From the NCBI RefSeq assembly GCF_017591435.1, contig NC_059290.1, forward strand, positions 5,015,225 through 5,079,224: DNA of 64,000 bases, read 5' to 3'. This DNA is from Portunus trituberculatus. Its lineage: Eukaryota > Arthropoda > Malacostraca > Decapoda > Portunidae. A model generated the notes under the pieces. It did not search any database, had not been told where the DNA came from, and was given only the letters and a program-made list of their open reading frames with translations. The stretch's first letter is position 1. Each line of letters begins with the position of its first letter. This document shows positions 1 to 11,596 of the stretch, in pieces. A program made the translations under genes and the position numbers.

Positions 1-1
1 T

Positions 2-1234
2 CTAGAAAACAGTCATCTGCTTTCCCCTCACCAATATGGTTTCCGTTCTGCCCACTCAGTTTCCGACCAACTGCTATACACCTATGATTATGTTACCCAG
101 CACTATGATAGTGGTTTGTCAGTAGATGTAATATTTTTTCATTTTTGCAAGGCTTTTGATGAAGTGAATCATGCACTATTACTTAAAATGTTGGCTAGTA
201 TTGGTGTTGAAGGTTGCCTTTTAGGAAGGTTGAGGGACTACTTGTTGGATAGGAAACTGAATGTAGTTGTACATGGCAGTTCGAGTCGCCAATTGAATGT
301 CACTAGTGGCGTTCCCCAGGGGTCTGTGCTTGGACCTTTACTGTTCCTGGTTTATATTGATCATGTCTCTCAACTAAGTTGCAAATTCTGTCTGTTTGCT
401 GATGATCTAAAACTTTATTTAGCATCTTCCCTCTCGTTGTCGGACCACCTTCATTCTCACATCAGTCTGCAAAGTGATATCAACCTACTCCATTAAACAA
501 GTAGCTCCTGGGGTCTTGCATTCTCTTTTCATAAATGTGTTCGAATTGATTTTTGTAGGAATTTCAGAGATGCACCTGTTCTTCTACCGTACTTTATTAA
601 TGATCAACCAATTAAGGATGTTGAAAATCACAAGGACCTTGGAGTTCGTGTGGATGCCTCACTTAAGTTCCACCTCCATGTTAGAGAAATTGCTAGGAAG
701 GCTAGCGGCGTTGGGTTCTCTATCTTGAAGGGAACAGTCTGTAGATCTCCTGATTTTATGAAAACAGTCTTTATTTCTCACATTCGCCCCGTCATCGATT
801 TCGCTTCTGTGGCTTGGTTCACTGGTTACTCTGGAGATCTCAAATTGCTGGAAGTTGTCCAGAGACGGTGGACCAAGAAAATTGAGGGATACCAAGATTT
901 GTCTTATAGTGAACGTCTTGCTCGGCTAAATTTGTATTTCATTAAGGGCAGGTTGATTAGGGCTGACCTTATTCTGGTGTTTAAGATTCTGAATGGTTAC
1001 TGCCCTCATCTCAGTCATTTGTTTGTAAGAAATTTTAATAGGGGTATAAGAGGTCATTCTCTTAAGTTGTTTATTCCACGGTGTAACACTGACATTAGGG
1101 CTCGTTTCTTTTCAGTTAGAGTCATTGACATCTGGAATTCTCTACCTGAAAATGTTGTCTCAGCTCGTTCAGTAGAGTCCTTCAAACATCTTCTTCACCC
1201 TGCTCTTGGTCCAAGGCTGTATGATCTTGATTAG
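2..1234 (+). pseudogene. Non-LTR retrotransposon reverse transcriptase, 5'-truncated (CR1/Jockey-like)
   Basis: One reading frame runs from base 2 to the TAG near 1234 and is broken only by an in-frame TAA at 494-496. It starts at the YGFR block of the reverse transcriptase, then SKAFD-like motif A (here CKAFDEVNH), GVPQGSVLGPLLF, and the FADD catalytic box. After it comes the usual LINE C-terminal region, with the LGV.VD.SLKF thumb and the IWNSLP motif near the end. The motif A aspartate expected just before the CKAFD block is a histidine (FFHFCKAFD), so the copy would be dead even without the stop. The endonuclease half lies beyond the left edge of the window. The clade assignment is from general motif spacing only. 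Confidence 0.85.
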
Positions 1235-1500
1235 TTTTGTAGTCTCTTCATCTGTGTTCTCGGTACTCTGCCAACTGCCTTATTGAATCAATTTTCCATA
1301 AAGTACATTATGAGTTACCAGCTCATTACCCAAGCCATTTTGGTGATGCCAACATTAGCCAACCTCAAACTTTAATTCAAGAACATCTTTTTGCATTTAT
1401 GGTTGGAGGCATCGCTTTTTTCTAGATGGGCTTAAGCCCCATCTAGGTAAGAATCCGCTCCTCCGTACCTGCGGACCACCAAACTAAAGTAAAATGACAA
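1235..1500 (+). mobile_element. 3' untranslated tail of the LINE at 2-1234
   Basis: About 260 bases follow the stop codon and contain no ORF. A short inverted pair (GATGGGCTTAAGCCCCATC) sits near 1424-1446. I infer this is the LINE 3' UTR; its exact end is not visible because no poly-A or target duplication is clear. Confidence 0.4.
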
Positions 1501-1686
1501 AGAGTTTAAATAAATACCTAGAAAGAAATTTAAAGATTAGAAATATTATAACAGACCTGAAAACAATGACTAGAAAAGATTTTAAAAGAAATATCAGAAA
1601 TCAAGAAAAATATCAACTGTGAAGAACGAATATATGATAACACATCTTCCATAACACTATATTGAGGAAGGACTAACAAGTTAGAG

Positions 1687-1946
1687 TTGAATGACAGAGA
1701 AAGATTCACTAATGGAAATTCAAAATGTATAATGTGTGAAAAAGAAGTAGAAAACACGGAACATTTTATTTTATACTGTCCGGGACACAGTCCAGATATA
1801 CATATGTATATCTGGACCATGGTCCGGTATATCAGTGTGCGTCAAACATTCACAGTGCTACAGCAACCTTACCAACAAGACAACAACATTAACATCAGAA
1901 AATTCTTATTTGTAGAAAACATTGCCAAATTACAAGAAAATAAATA
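1687..1946 (+). pseudogene. LINE C-terminal zinc-knuckle fragment
   Basis: This short open stretch reads C-x2-C-x7-H-x4-C (around KCIMCEKEVENTEHFILYC). That is the CCHC-type pattern found at the end of many LINE ORF2 proteins. Nothing upstream of it resembles reverse transcriptase, so it is an isolated tail. It is AT-rich and unlike the LINE on either side. The start codon has no significance. Confidence 0.5.
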
Positions 1947-2129
1947 AATATTACATAAAATGTGGAAAATAAGATATAACAAGAAAATGCAGCCACAACA
2001 ATAACATACAAACAAAAATAACAAGAGGTCAGGAGCTGCCGTTGCAAAGGCAATAGCTCCGTATCTACATACGTATACGTACATCTGGCAACTGGATTGA
2101 GCAAAAGAGTACCTTGGAATGGTATAGAG

Positions 2130-2575
2130 AGAAAGAGGTCCCAATGTATGAAAAGTGGTATGATGGAAGCCGAGCTAGGGCACAGTGCATGGATGTGAAT
2201 GCAAGGAATTATAAATGATCTGAGTCCCGCAGCAAAGTGTGCCAGATGTGTCACATGGGAGAGGATGAGACGGTGGAGCATGTGGTGCTGGAGTGTGTGA
2301 AGTATGTCAGAGACAGGTATGAGATGTGATGCAAGTGGTGCTGGGGTATGACAGAGTGGAGATGACAGGAAGGGAATGGATGGTGGTGCTGCTGGGACTC
2401 TGTGGGGATATGAATGAAAGGATGATTGAGGCTGTGAAAGAGTTCCTGGAGAGAATGTGGCGTGCTAGATGCAGCAACTAGTGGTGTGAAAGATGATTGT
2501 CCTCTTTGTTGTTTGTGTTTTTTCGTATTTTCCTTACAGGCGCTGCCGATACAAAGGCCTGACTCAGAAGAAATT
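2130..2575 (+). mobile_element. 3' end of a LINE (local name LINE-B), fragment 1
   Basis: From about 2250 to 2560 this is close to a direct repeat of 4855-5160, the tail of the LINE-B copy just downstream. It keeps the C-x2-C half of the terminal zinc motif (CQMCHMGEDETVEHVVLEC), which the downstream copy has lost by a small deletion. Its 3' UTR ends in the same GCGCTGCCGATACAAAG segment. It abuts the truncated 5' end of the second copy, so an older tail has a younger family member inserted in it or directly after it. Confidence 0.7.
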
Positions 2576-5262
2576 CTGCGTGATTGTTATGGGAGACATG
2601 AATGCTCACGTAGGTATGTTAGGTGAACAAATTAATAGGAATGGTGACATGCTGGATGAGTTTGTGAATGAGATGAACTTGAAGAATCTGAATGAGACCC
2701 TGGCTGAAGGACGAGTGACTTGGTGTGTGAGAAACCAGGAGTCTGCAATTGACTACATGCTAGTGAATGGGAGAATGCGTGAAATTGTTGACCGTATGTG
2801 GATAGATGAAGATGGGATGATTGACATAGTCTCAGACCATAACATGCTGGTGCTAGAATGTAAGTTGAATGGAAGAGACGGAACAAATGCCAAGGTCAAG
2901 AGGAAAAAGTGGAGGTTGAGAGATGCAGGATGGGAAAATTTCCAGGTGGACTTGAGCGAGAGAAGATGGGAGGATGAGAGCCTGAATGGTGTGGATGAAC
3001 TGAATGACAGGTTTGTAAAGAATGTGAAGAACACAGCAGCCAGTCAGATAGGGTATGTAAGAACAAGTGCTAGAAAGCATAAAAGTAGGCCATGGTGGAA
3101 TGATGAGATTAGAGATGCTAGGAAGGAAAGGAAGAGACTGAATAGGGTGTGCAGACAGTTAAGAAAGGAGACATGAGAGTGAGTACCTGAATGCATGGAC
3201 AGCGTATGTGAGTCAGCAGCGAGTGACGAAGCGAAAGATAATGAATGCTAAAGTTAAATGTGAGAAAAGTGTGATTCAGTCCCTTAGAGAGAAAGGTGTG
3301 GAAGGTGGTCGTGAATGGTACAGATTCCTGAGGGTGAGAGAATGCCTGACAGTGAGAATGTGGAGAGCCTGAAGGTGAATGGGGCAGTGGTGACTGATAA
3401 GGAAGAAATGAGAAGGGCAATAAAAGAGTTTTGGGAAGAGATTGGAGGTGTAGGTGAGGTCTTTGATGTGGGTGAAGGGTGTGTGACACTGGAGAGAAAG
3501 GATGCAGATGAGTTGAATAAAAGGATCAGCAGGGAGGAAGTGGAGAAATGTGTGAAGAAGCAGAAGAATGGGAAGGCAGCAGGGCCAGATGAGATACCTT
3601 ATGAATTGTACAAAAATAGAGGAGAGGTTGTGATTGATAGGATGACTGAGTTGTTTAACCAGGTGTGGGAGGTGATTGAATTGATTGAAAGAAAGAAGAA
3701 AGATGGTAGCAAGTTATATTTAGGTTTTCTAGACATAGAGAAAGCATATGATAGGGTGAACAGAATGGGTTCTGTGTGGAAGGAGAGCTGCTAGGTAGAG
3801 TGCTAGAAAAGATTGGGTTAAGTGCAAAGATAGTTAACAGAGAAACGCTAGTGCAAAAAGTATGTATGTGGATACAAGAGCTAAGTATAAACTAGGAAAT
3901 GTAGAGACAGACTGGGTGAAGAGTGAAAGAGGAGTTAGGCAGGGTTGCATATTATCACCAACCCTCTTTAGCTTATATACAGAGGAACTGGCTGCTAGAT
4001 TGAGGAGAATGAATGCAGGTGTAAATGTGGGGAATGATAAGATATGTGTGCTCTTGTATGCAGATGATGATGTTGTTATGAGTGAGTCGGCAGAAGAGCT
4101 TCAGAGTTTGCTTGATGTTGTAGATGGGTATGGAAGAGACTTTGGAGTGAGGTTTAGCAGTGAAAAGAGCAAGGTAATGGTTGTGAATGGGTCAGAGGAT
4201 GAGAGGAACTCAGTGTGGAGACTAGGTGAGAACGAGATGCAACAGACAGATGAATACAAGTACCTGGGGATGTGGATGAGTCCGGTTGGCTGCGTGAAGA
4301 CAAAGAATGAGAAGATAAGCATGGTGAGTCAGTGGGTAGGTCGGCTAGGAAGTGCAGCAAGGATGAGAGCGAGTAAATATGACGTGCTGCGAGAAGTTTG
4401 GAAGAGCGTGGCTGTTCCGAGCATCATGTATGGTATGGATGTGATTGCATGGAATGAAAGTGAACTAGAAAAGTTAGAAATAGGGCAGAATAGAGTTGCA
4501 AGAATGGCACTTAATGCACCTAGATATGCAGCAGTAGAGGCCCTTAGGGGAGACATGGGTTGGAGCACTTTTAGAGAAAGGTATGTAAAAGCGACCCTAC
4601 GGTATAAGGCTAGGTTAGAGCGAATGAATGATGCTAGAATAGTGAGAAAAGTGTTTCTGTGGAATGTCAGGAGTAGCAAGTGGGGGAAAAAGTGTGTCAG
4701 GATGGTGGTGAAGAGTGGTCTAATAGCTAGTTGGGCTTTTCAGCAGGTAGAAGGAAGGCACTTAGAGAAGGACTGGAGTATGATAGTTAGAAATGGAGAT
4801 GGTAGAGAATGGGGTGTAAGGAAGTGGAGGAGTGAGATAGACAGAGTAATGGGAGAGGATGAGACGGTGGAGCATGTGGTGCTGGAGTGTGTGAAGTATG
4901 CCAGAGACAGGTATGAGATGATGCAAGTGGTGCTGAGTTAGCTGGGGCATGACAGAGTGGAGATGACAGGAAGGGAATGGATGGTGGTGCTGCTGGGACT
5001 CTGTGGGGAGACGAATGGAAGGATGATTGAGGCTGTAAAAGAGTTCCTGGAGAGAATGTGGCGTGCTAGATGCAGCAACTAGTGGTGTGAAAGATGATGA
5101 TTGTCCTCTTTGTTGTTTGTGTTTTCGTATTTTCCTTACAGGCGCTGCCGATACAAAGGTACTGATGACGAGGTCGCTGTGCGACGGATACAGGATAACC
5201 TAGATGGGCCCTGGTGGCCCTTTGTTATCCTATTATTTATGTTATGTTATATGTTATGTTAA
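2576..5262 (+). pseudogene. LINE-B retrotransposon, endonuclease plus reverse transcriptase, 5'-truncated
   Basis: The coding part begins inside the AP-endonuclease domain (VIVMGDMNAHVG, then the SDHNMLV box), passes a linker and enters the reverse transcriptase: NGKAAGPDEIPYELY, FLDIEKAYDRVN (motif A, aspartate present), GVRQGCILSPTLFSLY, YADDDVVM (motif C) and KYLGMWMSP. The coding stop is near 4941 and the 3' UTR ends in a repetitive TTATGTTATGTTA tail. Defects: the first half of the endonuclease is absent, there is a frameshift or stop near 3176, a second shift lies between 3794 and 3862, and the RT segment between LFNQVWE and the KLYLGFLD block (normally NYRGISLL...GFR) is deleted. The CxxC half of the C-terminal zinc motif is also missing. 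Confidence 0.85.
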
Positions 5263-6880
5263 AGGCCTGACGCAGAAATTCTTGCATCACCTGTAACATG
5301 AAGATCAAGATCAAGACCTGTAGCATCAAGATCAAAATCAAGGAAAGTTGGCATGTTCTGCTCGAATTGGTTTACACCCGACTCTTCCATAAACCTCTAC
5401 ATTACGGAAGTGCAGCAAAGCCCCAAGCTAATATCAAGCCACTATCAAACCATTATCAAGCCATTGACAAACAGTCACCAAACCACTGACAAACGATCAC
5501 TTACGCATCACCATACAGTCAACAAACCATTGCCAAAGTATCACTAAAAGCCACTGACCAACAATTTCCGAACCGTGAGCAATCACTAAGTCGCTACTGG
5601 AGGACTGACAACCCATCACCACGACTATGAGGTAAATAAAATTTACCTTTAGGTTAATTAATGTTTACAGTCTTCTTGGTAATTTGTTGAGGTCGTGCAG
5701 GCTGTGCGTCACAGCCTCTAGTGGCCTAAAGGTGCAGTATGCGGTGGTTATGTGTTCAGGTTAAATGTGTGAAGACATAACCACCGCATATACGTTTATG
5801 GTCAATTTTCAGTTTCACCCAACGATGGAACCTGTAATGTGACTGACGGCCCGGTGGCGGGATCCGTTCTCTTTGGTAGTGCTGACTTTTTTTTTTTTTT
5901 TTCCAACTCCAACCTATGTCTACCCCTCATTCCCAACGATCTTGGGTGACCTGTAAGAAATCGGAATTTTTGGATGGGGGCGCATTAAATCGAGTAATGT
6001 GCCTTGCAAAATAGGTCGGGGTAAATATCTACAAGTCCTTCCTCCCTATCATCAATACCCTTCTCAAGAACAGTAAGCTTGGGGGGGATCTTGAAAAACT
6101 GGGTTTTCTTGTGAGTAAAGCTAAAATAGACCATTTTTTGCAGTTTAAAAATCTAAGGAGAAAATGTAAGTTTTTAGCAAAAAGAAAAAAAAAATCTGTT
6201 TTACTAACTATTTACCAACTATTCACTACATTTGTGGCTGTAACACTACTTTTAGTGAAAACCAAAGAAGCACTAAACCTAACATTTTAACCTCGCCTGG
6301 TGGGGCTACAAAACCCTCTGATTACTAACCTAACCTACATGGCTTTTGTTACCCTTCTCATCTTATAGAGCTTTTTATTCATTCATACCCGTCACAAATT
6401 GTTTATAACATTGATAAGAATTTTGTTTAGATTACCACTTGGGGAGAGCAAACGACATCAGCATGTGTGATGGACTGCCAAACACTGTGGAACGCCATTA
6501 TGTGTGTTTGTCCGTGTGTGTGTATTGTCACATTATTTGCACACGCATGAAATGAATGATGATGATAGATTCTTTTGTTTGAGCAAGCTGCGACTGACCA
6601 ATATAAATGATACATAATAGTCTAGCCAATCAAGAGTGGTTTGTGGAGAGAAGCGACTATTTGAAATTATTGAATCAGTCTGTGTAAGATGTCTGCCTGG
6701 ATTTCCATGTGGTCCAGTGGTATCTTTAACAAACATTTAATTAGTGACTGCCTGAAGGATGTTACTGGAATGACAAAGGAGGGGAGGAACACAAGGGATT
6801 GTCAGGGTCTGAGTAGACTACCTCCACACTATTGCTACCTCTCCAGAGATCAAGGATTTGTCTTTTCTTTAACCCTGTCC
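5263..6880. other. Unassigned DNA with short A-rich tandem motif and one hairpin
   Basis: No ORF with recognisable similarity is visible. 5400-5560 holds a loose repetition of CAAACCATT/CCACTGAC-type words. A 16-bp perfect inverted repeat lies at 5738-5790 (separate entry). Poly-T occurs near 5888-5902. The rest is AT-rich and unremarkable. A 73-codon ORF at 6689-6910 has no domain or splice context that I can support. Confidence 0.5.
5738..5790. repeat. Perfect 16-bp inverted repeat (hairpin)
   Basis: TATGCGGTGGTTATGT at 5738-5753 is the exact reverse complement of 5775-5790, with a 21-base loop. Pairing stops on both sides of the arms. It could be a MITE end remnant or simple cruciform DNA; there is no U-run as in a bacterial terminator. 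Confidence 0.7.
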
Positions 6881-7260
6881 CATTTCCTTACCTTTTTGTC
6901 TCTGTCTTAACTTTCTCTCCCTCTGTTTTTATATGAATTGGTGTTTCTGAAATTATTTCAGAAACCATTCATAAATTTCTTTCCACTTCACTGTTGAGGT
7001 AAAGATTAAGGGGAGTTCTCTATAGAAGAGTATTCCCCCATCCTAGACGTAGTATCTGAGCAAGGAAGTGTTCCCATTGATAGCTCTACCAGTTTATCTG
7101 ACCTAACGCACCTTATATATGCAGTCTTGCAATAAACTACTGTCCTGCTGCAGGCATGCCATATGGCCACTCTCATAGCCACTCTAAAGCAGTAATCTGT
7201 AATGTGAACAAGTACTTCTTGCAAGAAGTACTTGAGAGAGAGAGAGAGAGAGATAGAGCA
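6880..7260 (+). repeat. Dispersed repeat R, copy 1
   Basis: This stretch aligns by eye with 24660-25035. Shared landmarks in order are CACTGTTGAGG, TTCTCTATA, GCAAGGAAG, the CACCTTA-ATATGCAGTCT block, the GCCA-ATGGCCAC block, AATGTGAACAAGTACTTCT and AAGTACTTGAGAGAGAGAG. It ends in a short (GA)n run in both copies. Identity of the element is unknown. Confidence 0.6.
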
Positions 7261-7261
7261 G

Positions 7262-7432
7262 GGAGGGAGGTTTGAAGAAGTGGCTGTGTTGTTGATGTTG
7301 CTTACTTTCTGCCACTATGCTAAGAATGCAATTTGCTCATTATGCCATCTAGAAGAAGAAAACCTAGTCCACTTTACACTGAATCATTCTCAGTTAAAGG
7401 AAGCAAGAAATGAAATTGTACACCTCTAAAGG
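7262..7432 (+). pseudogene. LINE C-terminal zinc-knuckle fragment
   Basis: The plus frame reads NAICSLCHLEEENLVHFTL, a CxxC-x7-H pattern with the last cysteine lost. It resembles the end of LINE ORF2. It directly follows dispersed repeat R and may be part of a larger unrecognised LINE 3' end. Confidence is limited by its shortness. Confidence 0.35.
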
Positions 7433-7497
7433 TTAGGTAAATGAAAAAAAATCAAGTGATTGGGGAGTTTTTGTTTGTTGTCTGCACTTTCACCAAC

Positions 7498-7603
<106 letters not shown>

Positions 7604-7879
7604 ATGAATTTGCATGTTATACTCACACACAGCTATTCACAGTTGACCTTGTGGAAGAGGCACTAGGCCTGTGGCTTCAGTTCATCATCCCTGACTGCAT
7701 GTGGTGGAATTTTATGGGCTCTGTTTGATTGAATATTTTATTCTGACCTTTCCATAATTTATCTAGACTTTGAAATTCCCTCACAGTACCTATTGGAATT
7801 TACCATCCCATTATGGAAGATCAATCCATATATCCACAATCCTGTGAGAGAATCAATATCTTATAGCATCTAGTTGAGG

Positions 7880-8592
7880 CTTTAGTTTGAAGTGCAGCCA
7901 TCCTCCCTCAGTTGAAGATCTTAGAGTTTCCCTAGGTGCAGCCATCCTCCCTCAGCTGAAATATTCCTTCAGTGCAGTAATCATTCAGTTTAATATTTTG
8001 ATGGTCTTGATCTGTTTTTCTTTCAACCTCCTGTTTGCCAGAGTTGATAAATCTAGCTTCCTGAGCTGCTACTTGTATGACAGGACTTTCAGCTGTGGTA
8101 TTAGTTTGGTAGCTGGCCAGTGGATGTTTTCCAAAGCTTCCACATCCTTAACTAAGTAAGGACACCAAGTTTGATTTGCATATTAGATGTAACACCTAAT
8201 AGTTTCAGTATACACCACACCAGTATGAAGATTCCTGGATTGAGATGTGAAAAATGCCCTCCTTATAAGCTTGACAAGTTTATTAGTGTTTAATCTTTTC
8301 AGCAAGATGGTCTAAGAATGATAGCTTTTTGTCTATCACAACATCATATCCTTTTCTACAATGTTGTTGAACATCTTTTATTCTAGTACCTCTGTGTTGG
8401 AACTATCCACTCTCATAAACTTACTCATGTCTGAATGAAAGTCCAGCATCCATTTCTCTGACCAGGTCTTCAACTTGTCTAAATCTCTTTGAAGACCCAT
8501 GCAGTCCTTGTTATTACCAATCCTCCTAAACACCTTTGCATAATCTCTATGAAGATACACTTAACTCTTGTGTTTATTGACCAGATAGATAG
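7880..8592 (-). pseudogene. LINE reverse transcriptase C-terminal relic (CR1-like)
   Basis: Read on the minus strand, this begins at 8592 with a decayed motif C (DYAKVFRRI) followed by LQRDLDKLKTWSEKWMLDFH, the hallmark that follows YADD in CR1/Jockey RTs. Downstream, in two other frames, come LSFLDHLAEKI, CPYLVKDVEALENI, LRKLDLSTLANRRLKE and KTIKIL. The order is correct but there are several stops and at least two frameshifts. The catalytic core upstream of motif C is absent. Confidence 0.75.
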
Positions 8593-8884
8593 ATAATTTC
8601 TATACAATAAAATCAGCAGTGGTTGTTTTTGGGAGGGTGGGGTGGATGGGGCAATTATTGTTAGTAACTATGATGATTTAGCATATCCCCCAAAAAAAAT
8701 AAAATAAATAAATAAATGAATAAAAATGAATAAATAAAAGAAAAGAAGTAGCCAAGTGTTTGGGGTATGCTTGTTGTTGTCTGTCCACATGTGCATTAAA
8801 GGAAGTTGAGAACTGTTATGAGAACACAATTTCATTCTTTTTGGGACAAAATAAAATCACCACCTGTATTTGTTACAAAGTATT
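8593..8884. other. AT-rich unassigned DNA
   Basis: The stretch contains an AAATAAATAAAT-type simple run near 8693-8745 and no coding signal. Confidence 0.5.
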
Positions 8885-10030
8885 TTGCAGGAGGGGCAAC
8901 TGGCTAAGGACAACAAAAAATGAAAAATAAATAGCCCACAGGGTTGCCAGTTACCTTAAAGGTCAAGTGTGAGTCATCCAAAATTCAGAGACAAATGTCA
9001 CGAAACCTCCCTCTTAAAAGAAGTCAAGTCGTAGGAAGATGGGAATACAGAAACAGGCATGGAGTTCCAGAGTTTAACAGGGAAAGGTATAAATGATTGA
9101 GAATACTGGTTGACTCTTGTATGAGAGAGTTGGACAGAATAAGGATGAGAGGAAGAAGAAAACTTTGTGCAGCGAGGATGTAGGAGGATGGAAGGCATGC
9201 AGTTACCAAGTTCAATAGAGCAGTTAGCATGAAAATATGGATAAAAGATAGAAAGAGATGTAACATTTCGGCGGTGAGAAAGAGGCTGAAGACAGTCAGT
9301 CAGAGGAGGGGAGTGGATGAGATGAAAAGCTTTTTATTCCACCCTATCTAACAAAACATGCGAAGAGTACTCCATACAAGGATGGATAAGGCCCTTGTAC
9401 TGAGCTAGCAGTTGGAGGGGCAAGAAAAACTGGCAGAGACGCCTCAGAATGCCTTACTTCATAGAAGCTGTTTTAGCAAAAGATGAGAGGTGAAGCTTCC
9501 AGTTAAGATTATGAGTAAAGGATAGACTGATGATATTCACTGTAGAAGAGGGAGACAGTTGGGTGTCATTGAAGAAGAGAGGATAGTTGTCTGGAAGGTG
9601 GTGTCGAGTTAATAGATGGAGAAATTGAGTTTTTGAGGCGTTGAAAACTACTAAGTTTTCTCTTTCCCTATCAGAAATCTTAGAAAGATCAGATGTCAGG
9701 CATTCTGTGGCATCCCTGCATGACTTTCTGAAGGGTTGGTTGTCTCTGAAAGGACATGGAAAGATGAAGGATGGTATAATTAGCGTAGGAGTGGATAGGG
9801 CCAGAAGTTTGGATAAAAAGATCATTAATGAATAAGAGAAAGAGAGTGGGTGACTGGACAGAACCCTGAGGAACACCACTGTTAATAGATTTAGTAAAAG
9901 AAGGGTGGCCGTCTACCAGAGGTGCAATAGAACAGTCAAAAGGAAACTTGAGATAAGGTTGCAGAGAGAAGGATGGATACTGTGGGATGGCAGTTTTGAA
10001 ACCAAAGCTTTGTGCCAGACTCCATCAAAA

Positions 10031-10032
<2 letters not shown>

Positions 10033-10086
<54 letters not shown>

Positions 10087-10596
10087 GCCTATACCTAGTG
10101 CCTGTAGGCATACTTGAAGAGTGTATGTGAGAAGCGCTGTTAAGCTTCTGTTCATTAGTTGCACAGGCAATTTTACTTATAATGGTACCCATATTAAGGC
10201 CCGTATCACCACCGTATCACTGCCGTGGTACAGTGGAACCATGTGTGCTTTGGGGTCCTAGGAGTCTCCAAGCACACAGGTTCGAATCCTGTCCACAATC
10301 CGAGTGTAGGTTGGGCTTCCTCACTTGGGACAATGGTTTCCTAGCAGGTGGGCTTTGAGATAGGAGGTACCACAAAAAGTATCCCCTTTAGCCCAGAAAT
10401 TCCTGTGAAAAGCCCACATGATATAAAAAAAAAAGTGCATCTTTGGTGTAACCACCTAGAATCTGGGTACCATGGTGACATTTAGTTAACTTTTAACCCT
10501 CTTGACAAAGAGCATAGCTTCAAAGTGGTATATGGTGGACGTATGCCTGATAATATTCCTACCACCTTAGCCACTATGCCACCTCCTCCCTTTTAG
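10033..10596 (-). mobile_element. tRNA-derived SINE (family S1) inserted in LINE-A
   Basis: The plus-strand poly-T at 10033-10085 is its poly-A tail. The body (GCCTATACCTAGTGCCTGTA onward) matches 22583-22730. The head at 10570-10596 reads, on the minus strand, GTGGCATAGTGGCTAAGG, an RNA polymerase III A-box-like tRNA start. The B-box area is eroded. The body is split by another SINE at 10215-10434. Confidence 0.75.
10215..10434 (+). mobile_element. tRNA-derived SINE (family S2) nested inside S1
   Basis: The head GTGGTACAGTGG looks like an A box and GGTTCGAATCC at about 10281 is a perfect B box, both spaced as in a tRNA with a long variable arm. A unique body follows and a 10-base A run ends it at 10434. 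The second S1 copy at 22570-22888 lacks this segment at the same body position, which shows it is an insertion. Confidence 0.75.
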
Positions 10597-10791
10597 ATAT
10601 GTCTAACGCGACAACAAAAGTTTCACTGAAATCTCTAAAAGAAGATGACCAAGACTCAGTAAAGAACACCAGAAGATGGACAGTACAGTATTATATTTGG
10701 TAACTTGTAATTCACTTGGTTATTAATAGTTACTTGCATGTTTTAAGACACAGCATGATATAGTTCTTCTTGGTGTTTATTTCTCTGACAG

Positions 10792-10894
10792 CAACAGTGA
10801 CAGTGAGATGGTGAGGTTCAGGTCAGTGGAGGTGCTGTCCCTGTACACCACCATGGTCCTCAAGCGTCTCGTCACAGCTGTCCAGCCTGTGGAG
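10792..10894 (+). CDS. Host gene exon 1 of those seen (LRR-like protein)
   Basis: The exon follows a CTCTGACAG acceptor and ends before GTTAGT. It is 103 bases: one base finishing a split codon, then 34 codons. The encoded text includes RFRSVEVLSLYTTMVLKRL, where VEVLSLY has the LxxLxL look of a leucine-rich repeat strand. It ends in phase 0 and joins in frame to the exon at 22077. An upstream exon ending with two bases of a codon must exist but I could not place it. This exon has balanced codon use, unlike the surrounding repeats. The protein family is not identified beyond LRR-like. Confidence 0.7.
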
Positions 10895-11596
10895 GTTAGT
10901 GAAGCTTGTGCTGTTTTCAGTCTTTCTATTCCATTGTGTTAATGAATATGGGCAAACACACAGAAGAGAAACCAAAAAAAGTTACTTTGTTCTTTTATTG
11001 TCATATGTAGTTTATGATATGCAGTAGGCTTGTGAAGTGTTGTTGCTTTTTTTATGTACTGTGAATAAGTCAAGAAGGCTCAAAAGTTTCTTCTTTAGGT
11101 TGTTAACAGATGCCTTTGAAGATTGCCAGGGAACAGTTAGCTGTGGTAAGCAGCTCTGGAGCTAGCTTAATGTTGTCAGGCAGTGATAGGTAGCTTACTG
11201 TCTGTGTGTGGTGACATTAATATACTTTAATGCTAATCATGCTGTTATTGGACAATTTCCTACTCTCTCATTATGCCTAAGTTGAACACAAACAATGATA
11301 AACACAAGGAATTGATAGCTTCATGCAAGAGTTGGTCACACACAGGCATTTGTTATTAGTGAAACAGATGTAAGTAAGACTCAATACAGTGCAACAATTA
11401 ATATGAAAGAGAGACCATGAACTACTTCCTAAGAGTAGTGGACCTCGTGAGATTGCTATGAGGAGCTGTGCACTGATTTCTGGGCTGCTTAGCAAGGGCC
11501 TAAAATGTATGAGATGTAAGAGAAAACTCACCATAATTTATTGGGCAGTATGGCTCACATGTGTGGTAGCTGCTACATGATGACTTGAGATGTAAA
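10895..11596 (+). other. Start of intron 1, unique-looking DNA
   Basis: About 700 bases between the donor of the first exon and the left end of the DIRS element. I see no ORF of note, no repeats and no RNA gene. Confidence 0.5.

Larger units (their letters stand above)
8885..10685 (-). mobile_element. LINE-A copy 1, 3' half, interrupted by nested SINEs
   Basis: LINE-A is a local name for one LINE family with five copies here. On the minus strand this copy gives the post-YADD RT region (LTSDLSKISDRERENLVVFN, HNLNWKLHLSS) and a CYTHR-less C-terminus, ending at a 3' UTR near 8885. Upstream it runs through GVPQ-like and WHKAL-like blocks to a poly-T at 10033. The LINE resumes at 10597-10685 (matching 35160-35245 of copy 3). 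The interval 10033-10596 is therefore an insertion. Several frameshifts make it non-functional. Confidence 0.8.

Noticed and set aside
5340..5560. Repeated CAAACCATT/CCACTGAC words as a CRISPR-like array
   Set aside because: Units are irregular in length and sequence, with no constant repeat or spacer size, and the genome is eukaryotic.
6689..6910. ORF of 73 codons as a possible upstream host exon
   Set aside because: No splice acceptor or donor context fits the phase needed by exon 1, and the end is low-complexity.
10220..10300. A possible class II tRNA gene
   Set aside because: A and B boxes are good, but the fold is poor and the unit ends in poly-A, so it is a SINE head.
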